A stretch of DNA of 64,000 bases from SZUA-448 sp964602475 (GCA_964602475.1 CAZRRN010000009.1:1-64000), one strand, 5' to 3'; shown: positions 15,821 to 24,468, counted from the first letter of the stretch. The notes: generated by a model from the letters alone, not told the origin. Translations and numbers: made by a program.

Positions 15821-16044
15821 GAATCGGCAGGAAAGAAAAACCGTTCAGAACAAGTGAGGTGATGCAGATTGGTCCACTTTTTATTTGCTATGCAGCGAGA
15901 AGCAGATATGTTTGATTTTGAACCCTGTAAACTTATCTTTGGAGAGACTAACTACTTCAATCTTTCAGTGAGCATTCTTTTTCAACTGTCCGCAGGACAG
16001 TTGAACTGCCTGTTTTCCTCGAATATTTTTGAGGGGATGTGTCT
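15821..16044 (+). ncRNA. 5' non-coding end of the IS110 element, possible bridge RNA
   Basis: This gene-free stretch lies between hydF-like and the IS110 transposase. It holds a perfect 11-bp inverted repeat, TTCAACTGTCC (15981-15991) and GGACAGTTGAA (15995-16005). IS110-group elements encode a structured bridge RNA in the non-coding end upstream of the transposase, and this segment has the right place and size. I cannot identify the guide loops or the exact left end, so this is a positional proposal only. Confidence 0.35.
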
Positions 16045-17286
16045 ATGCTAAAAATCGTTTACCCAATCTGCTGTGGAATAGATGTCCACAAGTCCTTTGT
16101 CTATGCCTGTATTGCTTCTACTGATTCACAGGGTGTCACAAGCTACAAAAGCAAGCGCTTTTCCACTTTTACGAATGACCTGCGCTTTTGTGCAAATTGG
16201 CTTGCCGAAAATAATTGCAAGGATATTTGTATGGAATCTACGGGCAAGTATTGGATTCCCATCTACAATATTTTGGAACCCACCTGCAATATTGTTCTCG
16301 CTCACCCGAAGTATGTCAAAGCAATCAGGGGCAAGAAAACCGACAAGAAGGATGCAAAATGGATTGCGGATATCTTCAAGCACGACCTTGTTTCCGGCAG
16401 CTTTATTCCTCCTGCGGATATTCGGCAGCTTCGGGATTTGGTGCGCTACCGTTGGAAGCTCACCAATTTCAAGGTTGGTGAAAAGAACCGTGTGCAAAAC
16501 TGCCTGACCGTTTCCAACATCAAGCTGGATGATGTCTTTTCCGATGTGTTCGGCAAAGCCTCCACCAACATTGTAAGCTGCTTGCTTGAAAATCCTGCTG
16601 AACCAATTACTGATGTGTCCGGGTTCAGAACCAAAGGAATGAAAGCTACCGATGCCTAGGTTCTTGCCGCTATTGACGGCGTAATTTGCACGGAACAGGC
16701 TGAAAAGCTGCGGATTATCCGTTCTCACATGGATAGTCTTGAGCTCTGCCGGCTGAATACCGAATCCTTGATTCTTTCCGTTGCGGAAAAGTATCTTCCG
16801 CAAATCAGTCTCATTTCTTCGGTGCCGGGTATCCAAACATTTGCCGCTATCGGAGTACTCTCCGAAATCGGTGCGGATATGTCCGTGTTTCCCACCTCAA
16901 AGCATTGTTGCTCTTGGGCTGGTCTTACACCGCAGAACAATGAGAGTGCCGGAAAGAAGAAAACAACTCGTATCAGTCGTGCGGGAGCCTATATCAAGCC
17001 CTTGCTTGTTCAATGTGCGCTTTGTGCGATTCGCACCAAAGCCAACCCGGAAATCCGCAACCGGTATCTTTCTATTAAAAAGCGCAGAGGTCACAAGAAA
17101 GCGATTATTGCGATCGCCCGAATGCTGCTTACTGCCATTTACAACATTCTCAAAAAGAATGAGCCTTACAATCCCGAGCTATATCGCCGGGCGAACACTC
17201 CGCCGGAACATCGGACAGTTTCCGTGGAGGAGGCTATCTTTATCTTGCAACGGCAAGGTTATCTCGTAACCTCTAACGCTCCTTAA
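16045..17286 (+). pseudogene. IS110-family transposase interrupted by an in-frame TAG
   Basis: The reading frame encodes an IS110-type transposase of about 413 residues, with the DEDD RuvC-like residues in GIDVHK, MESTGKYW and KTDKKDAKW, and the C-terminal transposase_20 domain (LISSVPGIQTFAAIGVLSEIG ... CSWAGLTPQNNESAGKK). A single TAG at 16657-16659 splits it after residue 204; the frame is the same on both sides, so one C-to-T change from CAG would explain it. The start is ATG 16045 with GAGGGG eight bases upstream. The element is probably inactive unless supplied in trans. A sequencing error would be the alternative. Confidence 0.88.
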
Positions 17287-17371
17287 CCGAAGCTATCTAT
17301 ATTTTTTCGGCTACTTTCCGGTGGCTTTGTTTTGTGCGCCCTTTTGGAAATGGTGCTTAAATTACAATGTT

Positions 17372-17563
17372 TCAAACTTCTTCCTCCTTTACAATCACGC
17401 GCAGTTTCTTGGAAGGAGCATCAATGATTTTCAAAATCAAATCATTCACGTCCTCTATCGGCTTGTCCTCATGGATATACTCATTCCGAGCTGTCATAAG
17501 ACATCCGACAAGTAACCTGTGCTCAAAGTCATCCAAATAGAAATATTTCCGCTTAGTTTTCAT
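17372..17563 (-). CDS. Small hypothetical protein
   Basis: A 63-residue protein starting at an ATG with GGGAGGTC about ten bases upstream (minus strand). It begins MKTKRKYFYLDDFEHRLLVG and continues with many charged residues, ending in VIVKEEEV; no membrane segment or metal motif is visible. Similar small proteins sit on clostridial conjugative elements, but I do not recognise a function. A longer frame upstream of this start is hydrophobic and lacks a site. It lies between the IS110 remnant and a patch of inverted repeats, which supports a mobile origin. Confidence 0.55.
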   Translation of the reverse strand: MKTKRKYFYLDDFEHRLLVGCLMTARNEYIHEDKPIEDVNDLILKIIDAPSKKLRVIVKEEEV

Positions 17564-17648
17564 AGTCTTTCGACCTCCCGTTTTGATTTCTCTTTTATTG
17601 TAGGGGAAACAATCGGATAAATCGAATGTGCGGATTATAAAGAGGAAC

Positions 17649-17773
17649 GATGCCAAATTTAATTCGTTTGGCATCCTTGAAAAAAGTGAGAAAAACCGTG
17701 AAAACCACAGCAACAGTGAGGAAAATGTATTCTGAAAGGAAGGAAGCCAGCCAAATGTATTTGGCATCCTTCC
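17649..17773. repeat. Two related hairpins sharing TTTGGCATCCTT
   Basis: GATGCCAAA (17649-17657) pairs with TTTGGCATC (17667-17675). About 85 bases on, GCCAAAT (17750-17756) pairs with ATTTGGC (17759-17765), flanked by GGAAG/CTTCC (17742-17746, 17769-17773). Both right arms read TTTGGCATCCTT. They may be ends of a small degraded element. Confidence 0.5.
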
Positions 17774-17781
17774 ACATAAAA

Positions 17782-17823
17782 AGAGATACCGAGAAAAGCA
17801 TTTCTGCTAATCTCGGTATCTCT
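17782..17823. terminator. Long hairpin, possible terminator
   Basis: AGAGATACCGAGA (17782-17794) and TCTCGGTATCTCT (17811-17823) are perfect 13-bp inverted repeats; an inner AGCA/TGCT pair extends the fold. Only a short T-run follows on the plus strand (TTTGCC) and TTTTTATG on the minus strand, so termination is more likely leftward. The rest of 17564-18039 shows no gene. Confidence 0.5.
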
Positions 17824-18039
17824 TTGCCTCGCCAATACCCGTGCTTTTGAACTACTGTCCTTAAGAACACCGGGCATTTGCTTGCTATTTTTTATACAAT
17901 TTCATATGCAACAATCAGTCTTTACCCAAGATTTCAGTGGTATCATCCATTATAACTGCTTTAAATTTAAGTCCATCAATTATACAGTTTTCAAGTACAT
18001 CTGTTGTTTCAGTTCCCAGTATTCCATACTTTGCTCCTT

Positions 18040-19311
18040 TCAGTTCTCTTCAAGCCAATACTGCGAACCATCCTTAAATCGTCCCAAAAGCTTTGCCTGA
18101 AACAGCTCTCTTCTAATCAGTTCAATATCTCCAAAAGCAATATGGCTGCTAATGATTTGATTCACTTCTTTTTCTGTGTATTTTTTCCCTTGTTCAAAAG
18201 AAGCCGCCAACTCGTTAAGAGCCAAGTCACGCATCGGCTTTTTACTTGGATATTGAATCAGCCTGCCTTCCGGGTCATAGTATGAAACCATTTTCTTCCG
18301 ATATTCCAGATCAAGACTAAGTAACTTCAATCTGTTATTAAGCTCATCAATATTTTGCTGAAACCATTGCAGCAATCCCCATGACATATCTGCCTGTTTC
18401 AGGAAAATAGTCCGGTTCTGACTTCCTGAATTTAGATACTGTCCATAAAAATCACAAACCATAAAGAAATAATGAATCAGCCTTCCCGCATTTGTGATGT
18501 CATACGTATTCAGTGGATTATATTCCATGTATGCTTTAAGATAATCAATGAAGGAATCTATATCAATATCACCATTTTTACATTCCGGTGCCATAAACAG
18601 GTAAGATCTCACGATTTCCCATATATAAGGATGCCTGCAAGCACTGGTCCAGTCAATCACGCCTGCGATTCCACTCCCCCTCCATATTATTTGAGAGGTA
18701 TTATAATCTCCATGTGTATTTCCAACACTAAATCTCTTCATATCAAATATGTAATCAGGAAATGTCTTTGCAAGCTTTATATTTGCTTGAATTCGTTCAT
18801 AAATTTGTTTTTCTCCCTGCTGCATCGCCTGTTGCAACGTATTTTCATAGCATTTTATCATATCCTTAGGTTTTCTGAACTTGAAAAAATCCTCACCTAT
18901 TCCAACAGGCAGATCCTTCATCGCTTTCATGGCATTCTGAATTCTTCCAAGCATACAGGCTGATTCCTTCTGACAGACCTTTGGTGCTTCATTATAATCA
19001 TAGATTGTCCCTTCATAATAGCTTTGAACCGTAAAGCTTCTACCCGCTTCATCCACAGATATGCTCTTTCCTTGCGTATTCGTCAGAAAATCACAGACAG
19101 GAATTCCTTTTTCAAGTAACTCCTTACAGATTTCAACTTCTGTCTCGAGATGATTCATCTCATTATTAACTGGGTATTTCACAACATATTTATTATTTTC
19201 TGACGTTACAAGAGCTGTTTGGCTACCCATTCCATAATCAAAGCTCTCCATAGAATCAGCTTCTATGCCGTAATTTCTATCCAGGCTTTCTTTTATCTGA
19301 ACCAATTCCAT
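18040..19311 (-). CDS. Aminoglycoside phosphotransferase-like kinase fused to DUF2087
   Basis: A 423-residue protein. The first 330 residues have the APH/choline-kinase fold: a nucleotide-binding lobe (SQTALVTSENNKYVVKYPV) and the catalytic segment NTHGDYNTSQIIW followed by GVIDWTSACRHPYIWEI, matching the HGDxxxxN and D-W motifs. The last 90 residues (RKKMVSYYDPEGRLIQYPSKK ... YTEKEVNQIISSH ... LIRRELFQAKLLGR) match DUF2087, usually found in regulators or as a separate protein. The substrate is not evident; homologues are often annotated as resistance proteins without proof. The start ATG follows AAGGGAGTACAATAA. It has no operon partner. Confidence 0.8.
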   Translation of the reverse strand: MELVQIKESLDRNYGIEADSMESFDYGMGSQTALVTSENNKYVVKYPVNNEMNHLETEVEICKELLEKGIPVCDFLTNTQGKSISVDEAGRSFTVQSYYEGTIYDYNEAPKVCQKESACMLGRIQNAMKAMKDLPVGIGEDFFKFRKPKDMIKCYENTLQQAMQQGEKQIYERIQANIKLAKTFPDYIFDMKRFSVGNTHGDYNTSQIIWRGSGIAGVIDWTSACRHPYIWEIVRSYLFMAPECKNGDIDIDSFIDYLKAYMEYNPLNTYDITNAGRLIHYFFMVCDFYGQYLNSGSQNRTIFLKQADMSWGLLQWFQQNIDELNNRLKLLSLDLEYRKKMVSYYDPEGRLIQYPSKKPMRDLALNELAASFEQGKKYTEKEVNQIISSHIAFGDIELIRRELFQAKLLGRFKDGSQYWLEEN

Positions 19312-19518
19312 TTATTGTACTCCCTTTTCAAAATAATGATTTCTTCACAGTGTCCAATTACATACTGAATAAGCTGAGTAATCCTACGGTATCACAAAAT
19401 TCTTAATAATCCGTTGGTTTTTCACTGTTTCAATAATTATATTTCTATTTAGGGATTTCTTCAAGTTTTCTAACGAAATACTCTTGTTTTTATTGTAATT
19501 TCTTATTGTTATTCTCAT

Positions 19519-19650
19519 TTATTCTTTTTCGGTCAGCCTGTTAAGAAGATACATTGACAGGATAATTATTACAGTCACTAAAAAAACACCCGTCATTCCT
19601 TTAGCCATAATAGGAAGTGTTCCAAAAAAAGTTTCATAGTTTAAATTCAT
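19519..19650 (-). CDS. Small membrane protein, OadG-like position
   Basis: A 43-residue protein starting MNLNYETFFGTLPIMAKGMT, with one transmembrane helix (GVFLVTVIIILSMYLL) and a short charged end. AAAGGAACAATAAC precedes the ATG. It directly follows the decarboxylase beta-subunit gene. Na+-translocating decarboxylases have a small single-helix gamma subunit (OadG/GcdC type), and this is a plausible equivalent; similarity beyond topology is not detectable to me. Confidence 0.6.
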   Translation of the reverse strand: MNLNYETFFGTLPIMAKGMTGVFLVTVIIILSMYLLNRLTEKE

Positions 19651-19669
19651 TGTTATTGTTCCTTTCACA

Positions 19670-20797
19670 TTATCCTAATAGATTTAGTATTAATCCTCCG
19701 GCAATTACTGAGGCTATTTGACCGGAAACATTCACACCAACCGAATACATAAGAAGAAAATTCTGATTATCTTCTTTCAGTCCCATTTTATGAACCACAC
19801 GCGCTGACATCGGAAATGCCGAAATTCCGGCAGCACCAATCATCGGATTAATCTTTTTTTCCTTAGGAAGAAACAGATTGATTACTTTGGCGAACAGAAC
19901 ACCACCGGCTGTGTCAAATATAAACGCAACAAGTCCGAGCGAAATGATAAGCAATGTTTCTTTGGTTAAAAAATAGGCCGCCTGCATTTTTGTTGCAATT
20001 GTAATTCCAAGGAACAAGGTTACGAGGTTGGATAAAACCTTTTGAGCTGTTTCGGAAAGTGAATCGAGTACCCCACATTCGCGGACAAGATTTCCGAACA
20101 TCAGAAACCCGATTAATGCAACACTTCTCGGAGCGATGATTCCTGTAATGACTGTAATAACAATCGGGAAAAGTATTTTTGTAAGCTTTGATACAGTCTT
20201 CTGCTTGTAAGGCATCCGTATCAGACGCTCTTTTTTTGTGGTAAGGAGTTTGATCACCGGCGGTTGAACAAGCGGTACAAGTGCCATATATGAGTATGCC
20301 GCCACCATGATGGCGCCGATGTATTTGGAATTAAAATAATTGGCAACAAAAATAGAGGTGGGTCCGTCCGCTGCTCCGATGATACCAATAGATGCCGCAT
20401 CTTTTATTTCAAATCCCAGCAGTGTGGCGAGACTGAATGTAAAAAAGATACCGAACTGCGCTGCGGCACCGAAAATCATCAGTTTTGGATTGGATAAAAG
20501 AGGTCCAAAGTCGATCATAGCTCCGATACCAACAAAAAGCAGAAGCGGAAACAGCTCATTAGCAATTCCTGCGTCAAAAAGGACATCAATTACACCAATT
20601 TCTTTTACTCCGTCATAAATTTGTGTTACTGCTCCGGACATAGGTAAATTGACAAGGATAGCACCAAAGCCCATTGGTAAAAGCAGGGTAGGCTCCATGT
20701 TTTTTTTGATTGCCAAGAATATCAGCAATCCTCCGATAACCCACATCACCGACTGTTGCCACGTGATGTTGAATACATTTGAAAATAACTCTGTCAT
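19670..20797 (-). CDS. Sodium-ion-translocating decarboxylase beta subunit
   Basis: A 375-residue integral membrane protein of the OadB/GcdB/MmdB family, which couples decarboxylation of a carboxybiotin carrier to Na+ export. Conserved segments include GIGAMIDFGPLL, GIIGAADGPTSIFVAN, GFLMFGNLVRECGV and AAGISAFPMSARVVHKMG. The start is ATG 20797, seven bases after GGAG; a longer frame to 20893 is translation of the dispersed repeat and should not be annotated. No alpha (carboxyltransferase) or biotin-carrier gene is present in the window, so it is either assembled with subunits encoded elsewhere or works alone. It lies behind a manganese riboswitch, which is unexpected for this family. Confidence 0.88.
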   Translation of the reverse strand: MTELFSNVFNITWQQSVMWVIGGLLIFLAIKKNMEPTLLLPMGFGAILVNLPMSGAVTQIYDGVKEIGVIDVLFDAGIANELFPLLLFVGIGAMIDFGPLLSNPKLMIFGAAAQFGIFFTFSLATLLGFEIKDAASIGIIGAADGPTSIFVANYFNSKYIGAIMVAAYSYMALVPLVQPPVIKLLTTKKERLIRMPYKQKTVSKLTKILFPIVITVITGIIAPRSVALIGFLMFGNLVRECGVLDSLSETAQKVLSNLVTLFLGITIATKMQAAYFLTKETLLIISLGLVAFIFDTAGGVLFAKVINLFLPKEKKINPMIGAAGISAFPMSARVVHKMGLKEDNQNFLLMYSVGVNVSGQIASVIAGGLILNLLG

Positions 20798-20803
20798 ATT
20801 GAT

Positions 20804-20897
20804 CTCCATTTCTGCGCGGCTTTTTGCGCATAACAGACTTTGTGTCAAGCACCGCGCAGGCACAAATCTGCATGTGAAAGGTTCATCTTTCACACTA
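20804..20897 (-). repeat. Dispersed structured repeat, copy A
   Basis: About 94 bp, read leftward: AGTGTGAAAG hairpin, CAGATTTGTG...CACAAAGTCTG stem, CTGCGCGG...CCGCGCAG pair, ending GAAATGGAG, which is the ribosome binding site of the downstream decarboxylase gene. Confidence 0.9.
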
Positions 20898-20904
20898 TTC
20901 CTCC

Positions 20905-21040
20905 CAACATAAAAGAGACTTTTATCGAAACAAAACTGTTCGGATAAAAGTCTCGCTTTTTGAGTCTGCAGCGGGCAAAATGCCGTATTGACGCCGAAGA
21001 CACGAAGATAGTTCTTCGTTAGCTACTCCCTTTTAAGACT
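20905..21040 (-). promoter_or_regulatory. yybP-ykoY (Mn2+) riboswitch with terminator
   Basis: On the minus strand the aptamer reads AAAAGGGAGTAGC (from about 21036), a P2 hairpin ACGAAGA/TCTTCGT, then GGCGTCAATACGGC and AAGCGAGACTTTTA. These match the conserved GGGGAGUAG, GUCGUCA and AGCAAGACCUU elements of the manganese-sensing yybP-ykoY class. The P1 arms TAAAAG and CTTTTA compete with a terminator, GAGACTTTTATC (20943-20954 on the minus strand) with its complement at 20915-20926, followed by TTTTATG. Mn2+ binding should favour readthrough into the decarboxylase beta gene. Confidence 0.83.
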
Positions 21041-21049
21041 TGTATATTT

Positions 21050-22465
21050 TCACTCTATGGTTTCAACTTTTATTAGATTTGTATTGCCGGATTTACCATT
21101 GGTAATCCCACCCGTCATGATAATACTGTCTCCGGGATTCAAGGGAATATTTGCTTTTGCAGCACGCAATGCATGATAGAAAAGAACATCCGTCGAATCG
21201 AACTGATCACTGAGTACCGGAAGCACTCCCCATGACAGGGATAATTTGTACCAGACCGATTTATTTGTTGCCATACCGATAATATCTACAGGAGCTCTGA
21301 ATCTTGAAACCATTCTGACAGTCATGCCCGACATGGATGATACAACGATTGCTTTTGCATTTATATCAATGGCCATACCGCAAGTTGCGTGTGAAATGGC
21401 ATCTACCAGATTTTTGATTTTGAATTCCGTATTTCGAAATCGCTTCGCATAATGAATGTTTTTTTCGGTTTCCTCCACAATCAGAGCCATTGTTTTTACA
21501 GTTTCTACCGGATATTTACCGACTGCGGATTCTCCAGACAGCATAACCGCGCTTGTTCCGTCATACACAGCATTTGCTACATCAGAAATCTCCGCCCGGG
21601 TAGGTCTTGGATTATATATCATAGATTCGAGCATTTCGGTTGCTGTGATGACACGCTTGCCGAGCAGACGGCACTTCGTTATCAGATATTTTTGCAGCAC
21701 GGGGAGTTCAACAAACGGAACTTCAACACCGAGATCACCCCGTCCAATCATAATGCCGTCACATTCATCGCATATTTCCTCAATGTTATCAATACCGGAT
21801 CTGTTTTCAATTTTTGCGATAATATCAATATTCGCACCGTTGTTCTCCTGCAAAAATGTTTTCATATCTACTAAATCCTGCTTACATGAAACAAAGGATG
21901 CCGCTATATAATCCACATTATTCTTTATCCCAAATAATAAATCGGATTTATCCTGCTCACTGAGATAGGTCTGATGAAGCACCTTGTTAGGGAAGCTCAT
22001 ACTTTTGCGATCGGACAACTCTCCGCCGATAATCACCTTGCAGATAACATCTGTCTCATTCTTATCAACAACTTCAAATACCACAAGTCCGTTGTTAACA
22101 AGCACACGGTCTCCAATGCTAAGGTCGTTTACAAGTCCGTTGTAGCTAACAGAAACGATTGACTGATCACCCATAACGTCCCTGGTTGTGAATGAAAAGT
22201 CATCACCGTCGTTTAGCACAATTTTTCCATCCCGAAAGGTCTTGATGCGATATTCCGGACCTTTAGTATCAAGCATAATCGCAATCGGAAGATTCAACTT
22301 TTCACGGACAGTTTGTATCATATCCAGCTTTTGCTGATGTTCTTCATGAGTGCCATGAGAGAAATTCAGTCTTGCCACATTTAAACCGGCTTTACACATA
22401 GCAGTAAAAACTTCCGGATTACTGCTTGCCGGTCCGACTGTACAAACAATTTTTGTTTTTCGCAT
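21050..22465 (-). CDS. pyk: Pyruvate kinase
   Basis: A 471-residue glycolytic enzyme converting phosphoenolpyruvate and ADP to pyruvate and ATP. Recognisable segments are TKIVCTVGPASSNPE, ARLNFSHGTHEEH, LDTKGPEYR, the active-site signature IIAKIENRSGIDNI, GIMIGRGDLGVEVP and TATEMLESMIYNPRPTRAE. It lacks the C-terminal PEP-utiliser domain seen in many clostridial and bacillar forms. The start is the ATG at 22465 after AAAGGAAAG; an ATG six codons upstream has no site. The manganese riboswitch begins only about ten bases after its stop, so some control over the following gene is by attenuation. Confidence 0.95.
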   Translation of the reverse strand: MRKTKIVCTVGPASSNPEVFTAMCKAGLNVARLNFSHGTHEEHQQKLDMIQTVREKLNLPIAIMLDTKGPEYRIKTFRDGKIVLNDGDDFSFTTRDVMGDQSIVSVSYNGLVNDLSIGDRVLVNNGLVVFEVVDKNETDVICKVIIGGELSDRKSMSFPNKVLHQTYLSEQDKSDLLFGIKNNVDYIAASFVSCKQDLVDMKTFLQENNGANIDIIAKIENRSGIDNIEEICDECDGIMIGRGDLGVEVPFVELPVLQKYLITKCRLLGKRVITATEMLESMIYNPRPTRAEISDVANAVYDGTSAVMLSGESAVGKYPVETVKTMALIVEETEKNIHYAKRFRNTEFKIKNLVDAISHATCGMAIDINAKAIVVSSMSGMTVRMVSRFRAPVDIIGMATNKSVWYKLSLSWGVLPVLSDQFDSTDVLFYHALRAAKANIPLNPGDSIIMTGGITNGKSGNTNLIKVETIE

Positions 22466-22492
22466 ATTTTCTTTCCTTTTCATTCCATTATC

Positions 22493-22550
22493 GTTCCATT
22501 ACACATGGAACCTCGCACTTTATCAAAAAATGATGTATAATGAATTATAC
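22493..22550. promoter_or_regulatory. Two palindromes between pyk and the two-component genes
   Basis: GTTCCAT (22493-22499) and ATGGAAC (22505-22511) form a hairpin in the pyk leader. GTATAATGAATTATAC (22535-22550) is a perfect 16-bp palindrome that contains TATAAT on both strands. It could hold the -10 boxes for pyk and the divergent kinase, or an operator. Confidence 0.5.
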
Positions 22551-22689
22551 TTTGTTTTTTATCAGTAAACAAGCAGTTGCGCAATTATCGGTTTAATCTT
22601 AACCGTCTCTTTGCCAAATGTGTAATCTGCCAACCCTTTACCGCCTCTTACTTGTCCTGATGTTGAAAATGATTATAAGGAGACTGAAT

Positions 22690-23754
22690 TTGAAAACAAT
22701 TCATAAATGCTTAAAAAACACTGCAATTTCTATTGTGGTTTTATGTCTTTCATTTATTGTAAGTCTGCTGTTTCAGAAGCTTTTCAATTTAGAGGAGCAT
22801 ATAACCACACTGTTTGTTTTTGCTGTTTTTCTCATTTCTCTGTTAACAGACGGATATATTTATGGAATACTATCCGCTTTCATCAGTATGCTGGCTATCA
22901 ATTATGCTTTTACATTCCCGTACTTTGCACTGAATTTTACAGTTCCCGTAAATATAGTATCTGCTTTTGTTATGATTATTATTGCTATTTTAACGGGCAC
23001 ATTAACAACAAAACTTAAATACCATGAAACCATAAAGGCAGAAAGCGAACGTGAAAGAATGCGGGCTAATCTTTTACGTGCCGTTTCTCATGATTTACGT
23101 ACACCGCTCACAACAATTTACGTCTCATCCTGTACACTTCTTGAGAGCACAGAAAATCTAAGTACTAATCAGCAAAAAACTATTTTGGAAGGAATAAAAG
23201 AAGATTCTGAATGGCTGGTTCATATGGTTGAAAACCTTCTTTCTATTACCCGAATAGATAACGGAAATGTAAAAATTATCAAAACGCCGACTGTTCTTGA
23301 AGAACTGATTGATTCCGTTGTTATTAAATTTAATAAACGATACCCCACACAGATTGTGAGCATCGATATTCCCAGGGAAATCATAATCATTCCTATGGAC
23401 GCGCTTTTAATCGAACAGGTACTGATTAACATTTTGGAGAACGCCGTACAGCATGCAAATGGAATGACTACCGTTTCGATTCATGTTTTTATGCTTGGAG
23501 AAAAAGTCATTTTTGAAATTAAGGATAATGGTTGCGGTATCGCAGCGGATAAATTAAAAACAATTTTCAGCGGACATATTTCCGACAAAGAGCAACCTTC
23601 TGACGGAAACAGGCGCAATGCCGGTATCGGTCTTTCCGTATGTGCAACCATTATAAGGGCGCATGGTGGCGACATTAGTGCAGAAAATGCCAAAGCCGGA
23701 GGAGCAGTCTTGCGCTTTACACTTTTAGCAGATAAGGAGGACTCTTACACATGA
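22690..23754 (+). CDS. KdpD-like sensor histidine kinase (DUF4118 type)
   Basis: A membrane histidine kinase of 354 residues from the TTG at 22690, chosen because ATAAGGAG lies seven bases upstream; upstream ATG codons have no site. The N-terminal part has four close hydrophobic helices (DUF4118, as in KdpD). The dimerisation helix carries the phosphorylated histidine in RAVSHDLRTPLTT, and the ATPase domain has NILENAVQHA, DNGCGI and GIGLSVCATII. It lacks the large KdpD/UspA sensor region. The response regulator gene overlaps its end. No kdpFABC genes are in the window, so a potassium role is not shown. Confidence 0.85.
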   Translation: MKTIHKCLKNTAISIVVLCLSFIVSLLFQKLFNLEEHITTLFVFAVFLISLLTDGYIYGILSAFISMLAINYAFTFPYFALNFTVPVNIVSAFVMIIIAILTGTLTTKLKYHETIKAESERERMRANLLRAVSHDLRTPLTTIYVSSCTLLESTENLSTNQQKTILEGIKEDSEWLVHMVENLLSITRIDNGNVKIIKTPTVLEELIDSVVIKFNKRYPTQIVSIDIPREIIIIPMDALLIEQVLINILENAVQHANGMTTVSIHVFMLGEKVIFEIKDNGCGIAADKLKTIFSGHISDKEQPSDGNRRNAGIGLSVCATIIRAHGGDISAENAKAGGAVLRFTLLADKEDSYT

Positions 23755-24452
23755 GCAACAACAAGTACAAAGTTTTGTTGGTCGAGGATGACTATAAAAT
23801 AAAAAACCTGGTAAAAACAATTCTGGAAACTGCAGACTATCAAGTGATCCTGGCAGAAACCTGCGCTCTGGCACAATTCATGTATTCTTCTTATACACCG
23901 GATCTCATTATTCTTGATCTCGGTCTGCCGGACAGGGACGGCGGTCATTTTCTTAAATATGTGCGTAAGACTTCACTTGTCCCGATTATCATACTATCCG
24001 CACGCTTTGAAGAATGGGATAAAGTAGATGCACTTGACTCAGGAGCAAATGATTATATCACAAAGCCGTTTGGCTCAGCTGAACTTCTTGCACGTGTACG
24101 CACCGCCCTTCGCAGTAGTTGTCAAAATCAAGCTTTAGATTACCGGAATGGAAAATTTGTAACAAACGGTCTTTTGATTGACTATGGTGCAAGGCGTGTT
24201 TTCATAAACGACGAAGAAATCAAACTTACACAGACAGAGTATAACATTATCGCGTTTTTATCAGAACACAATGGTAAAATGATGACCTACTCAGCAATTA
24301 TTAAAGCAATATGGGGCAGCCATGATGACGGAAGTATCAAAAAGCTTCAGGTCAACATGGCTAATATACGAAAAAAATTCGGTGTGAAGACCGGAACGAC
24401 GGGCTATATAACAAACGAACTCGGTGTCGGTTACAGAATGGACGGCGAATAA
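23751..24452 (+). CDS. KdpE-like response regulator (OmpR family)
   Basis: A 233-residue regulator with an N-terminal receiver domain (acidic pair ED at residues 12-13, phospho-acceptor D in LIILDLGLPDRDG, conserved K in ITKPFG) and a C-terminal winged-helix DNA-binding domain (EIKLTQTEYNIIAFLSEHNGK ... NIRKKFG). The start overlaps the kinase stop (ATGA). It is the output partner of that kinase; targets may include the divergent pyk and decarboxylase genes, but this is inferred from position only. Confidence 0.9.
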   Translation: MSNNKYKVLLVEDDYKIKNLVKTILETADYQVILAETCALAQFMYSSYTPDLIILDLGLPDRDGGHFLKYVRKTSLVPIIILSARFEEWDKVDALDSGANDYITKPFGSAELLARVRTALRSSCQNQALDYRNGKFVTNGLLIDYGARRVFINDEEIKLTQTEYNIIAFLSEHNGKMMTYSAIIKAIWGSHDDGSIKKLQVNMANIRKKFGVKTGTTGYITNELGVGYRMDGE

Positions 24453-24468
24453 CAGACAAAAGGAGCCA

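Noticed and set aside
20798..20893. N-terminal extension of the decarboxylase beta subunit starting MKDEPFT
   Set aside because: It is translation of the dispersed repeat; the same peptide appears before three unrelated proteins, and a proper ribosome site precedes the downstream ATG.
22690..24452. KdpDE control of potassium uptake
   Set aside because: No kdpFABC genes are nearby and the KdpD sensor domain is absent; only family resemblance is claimed.
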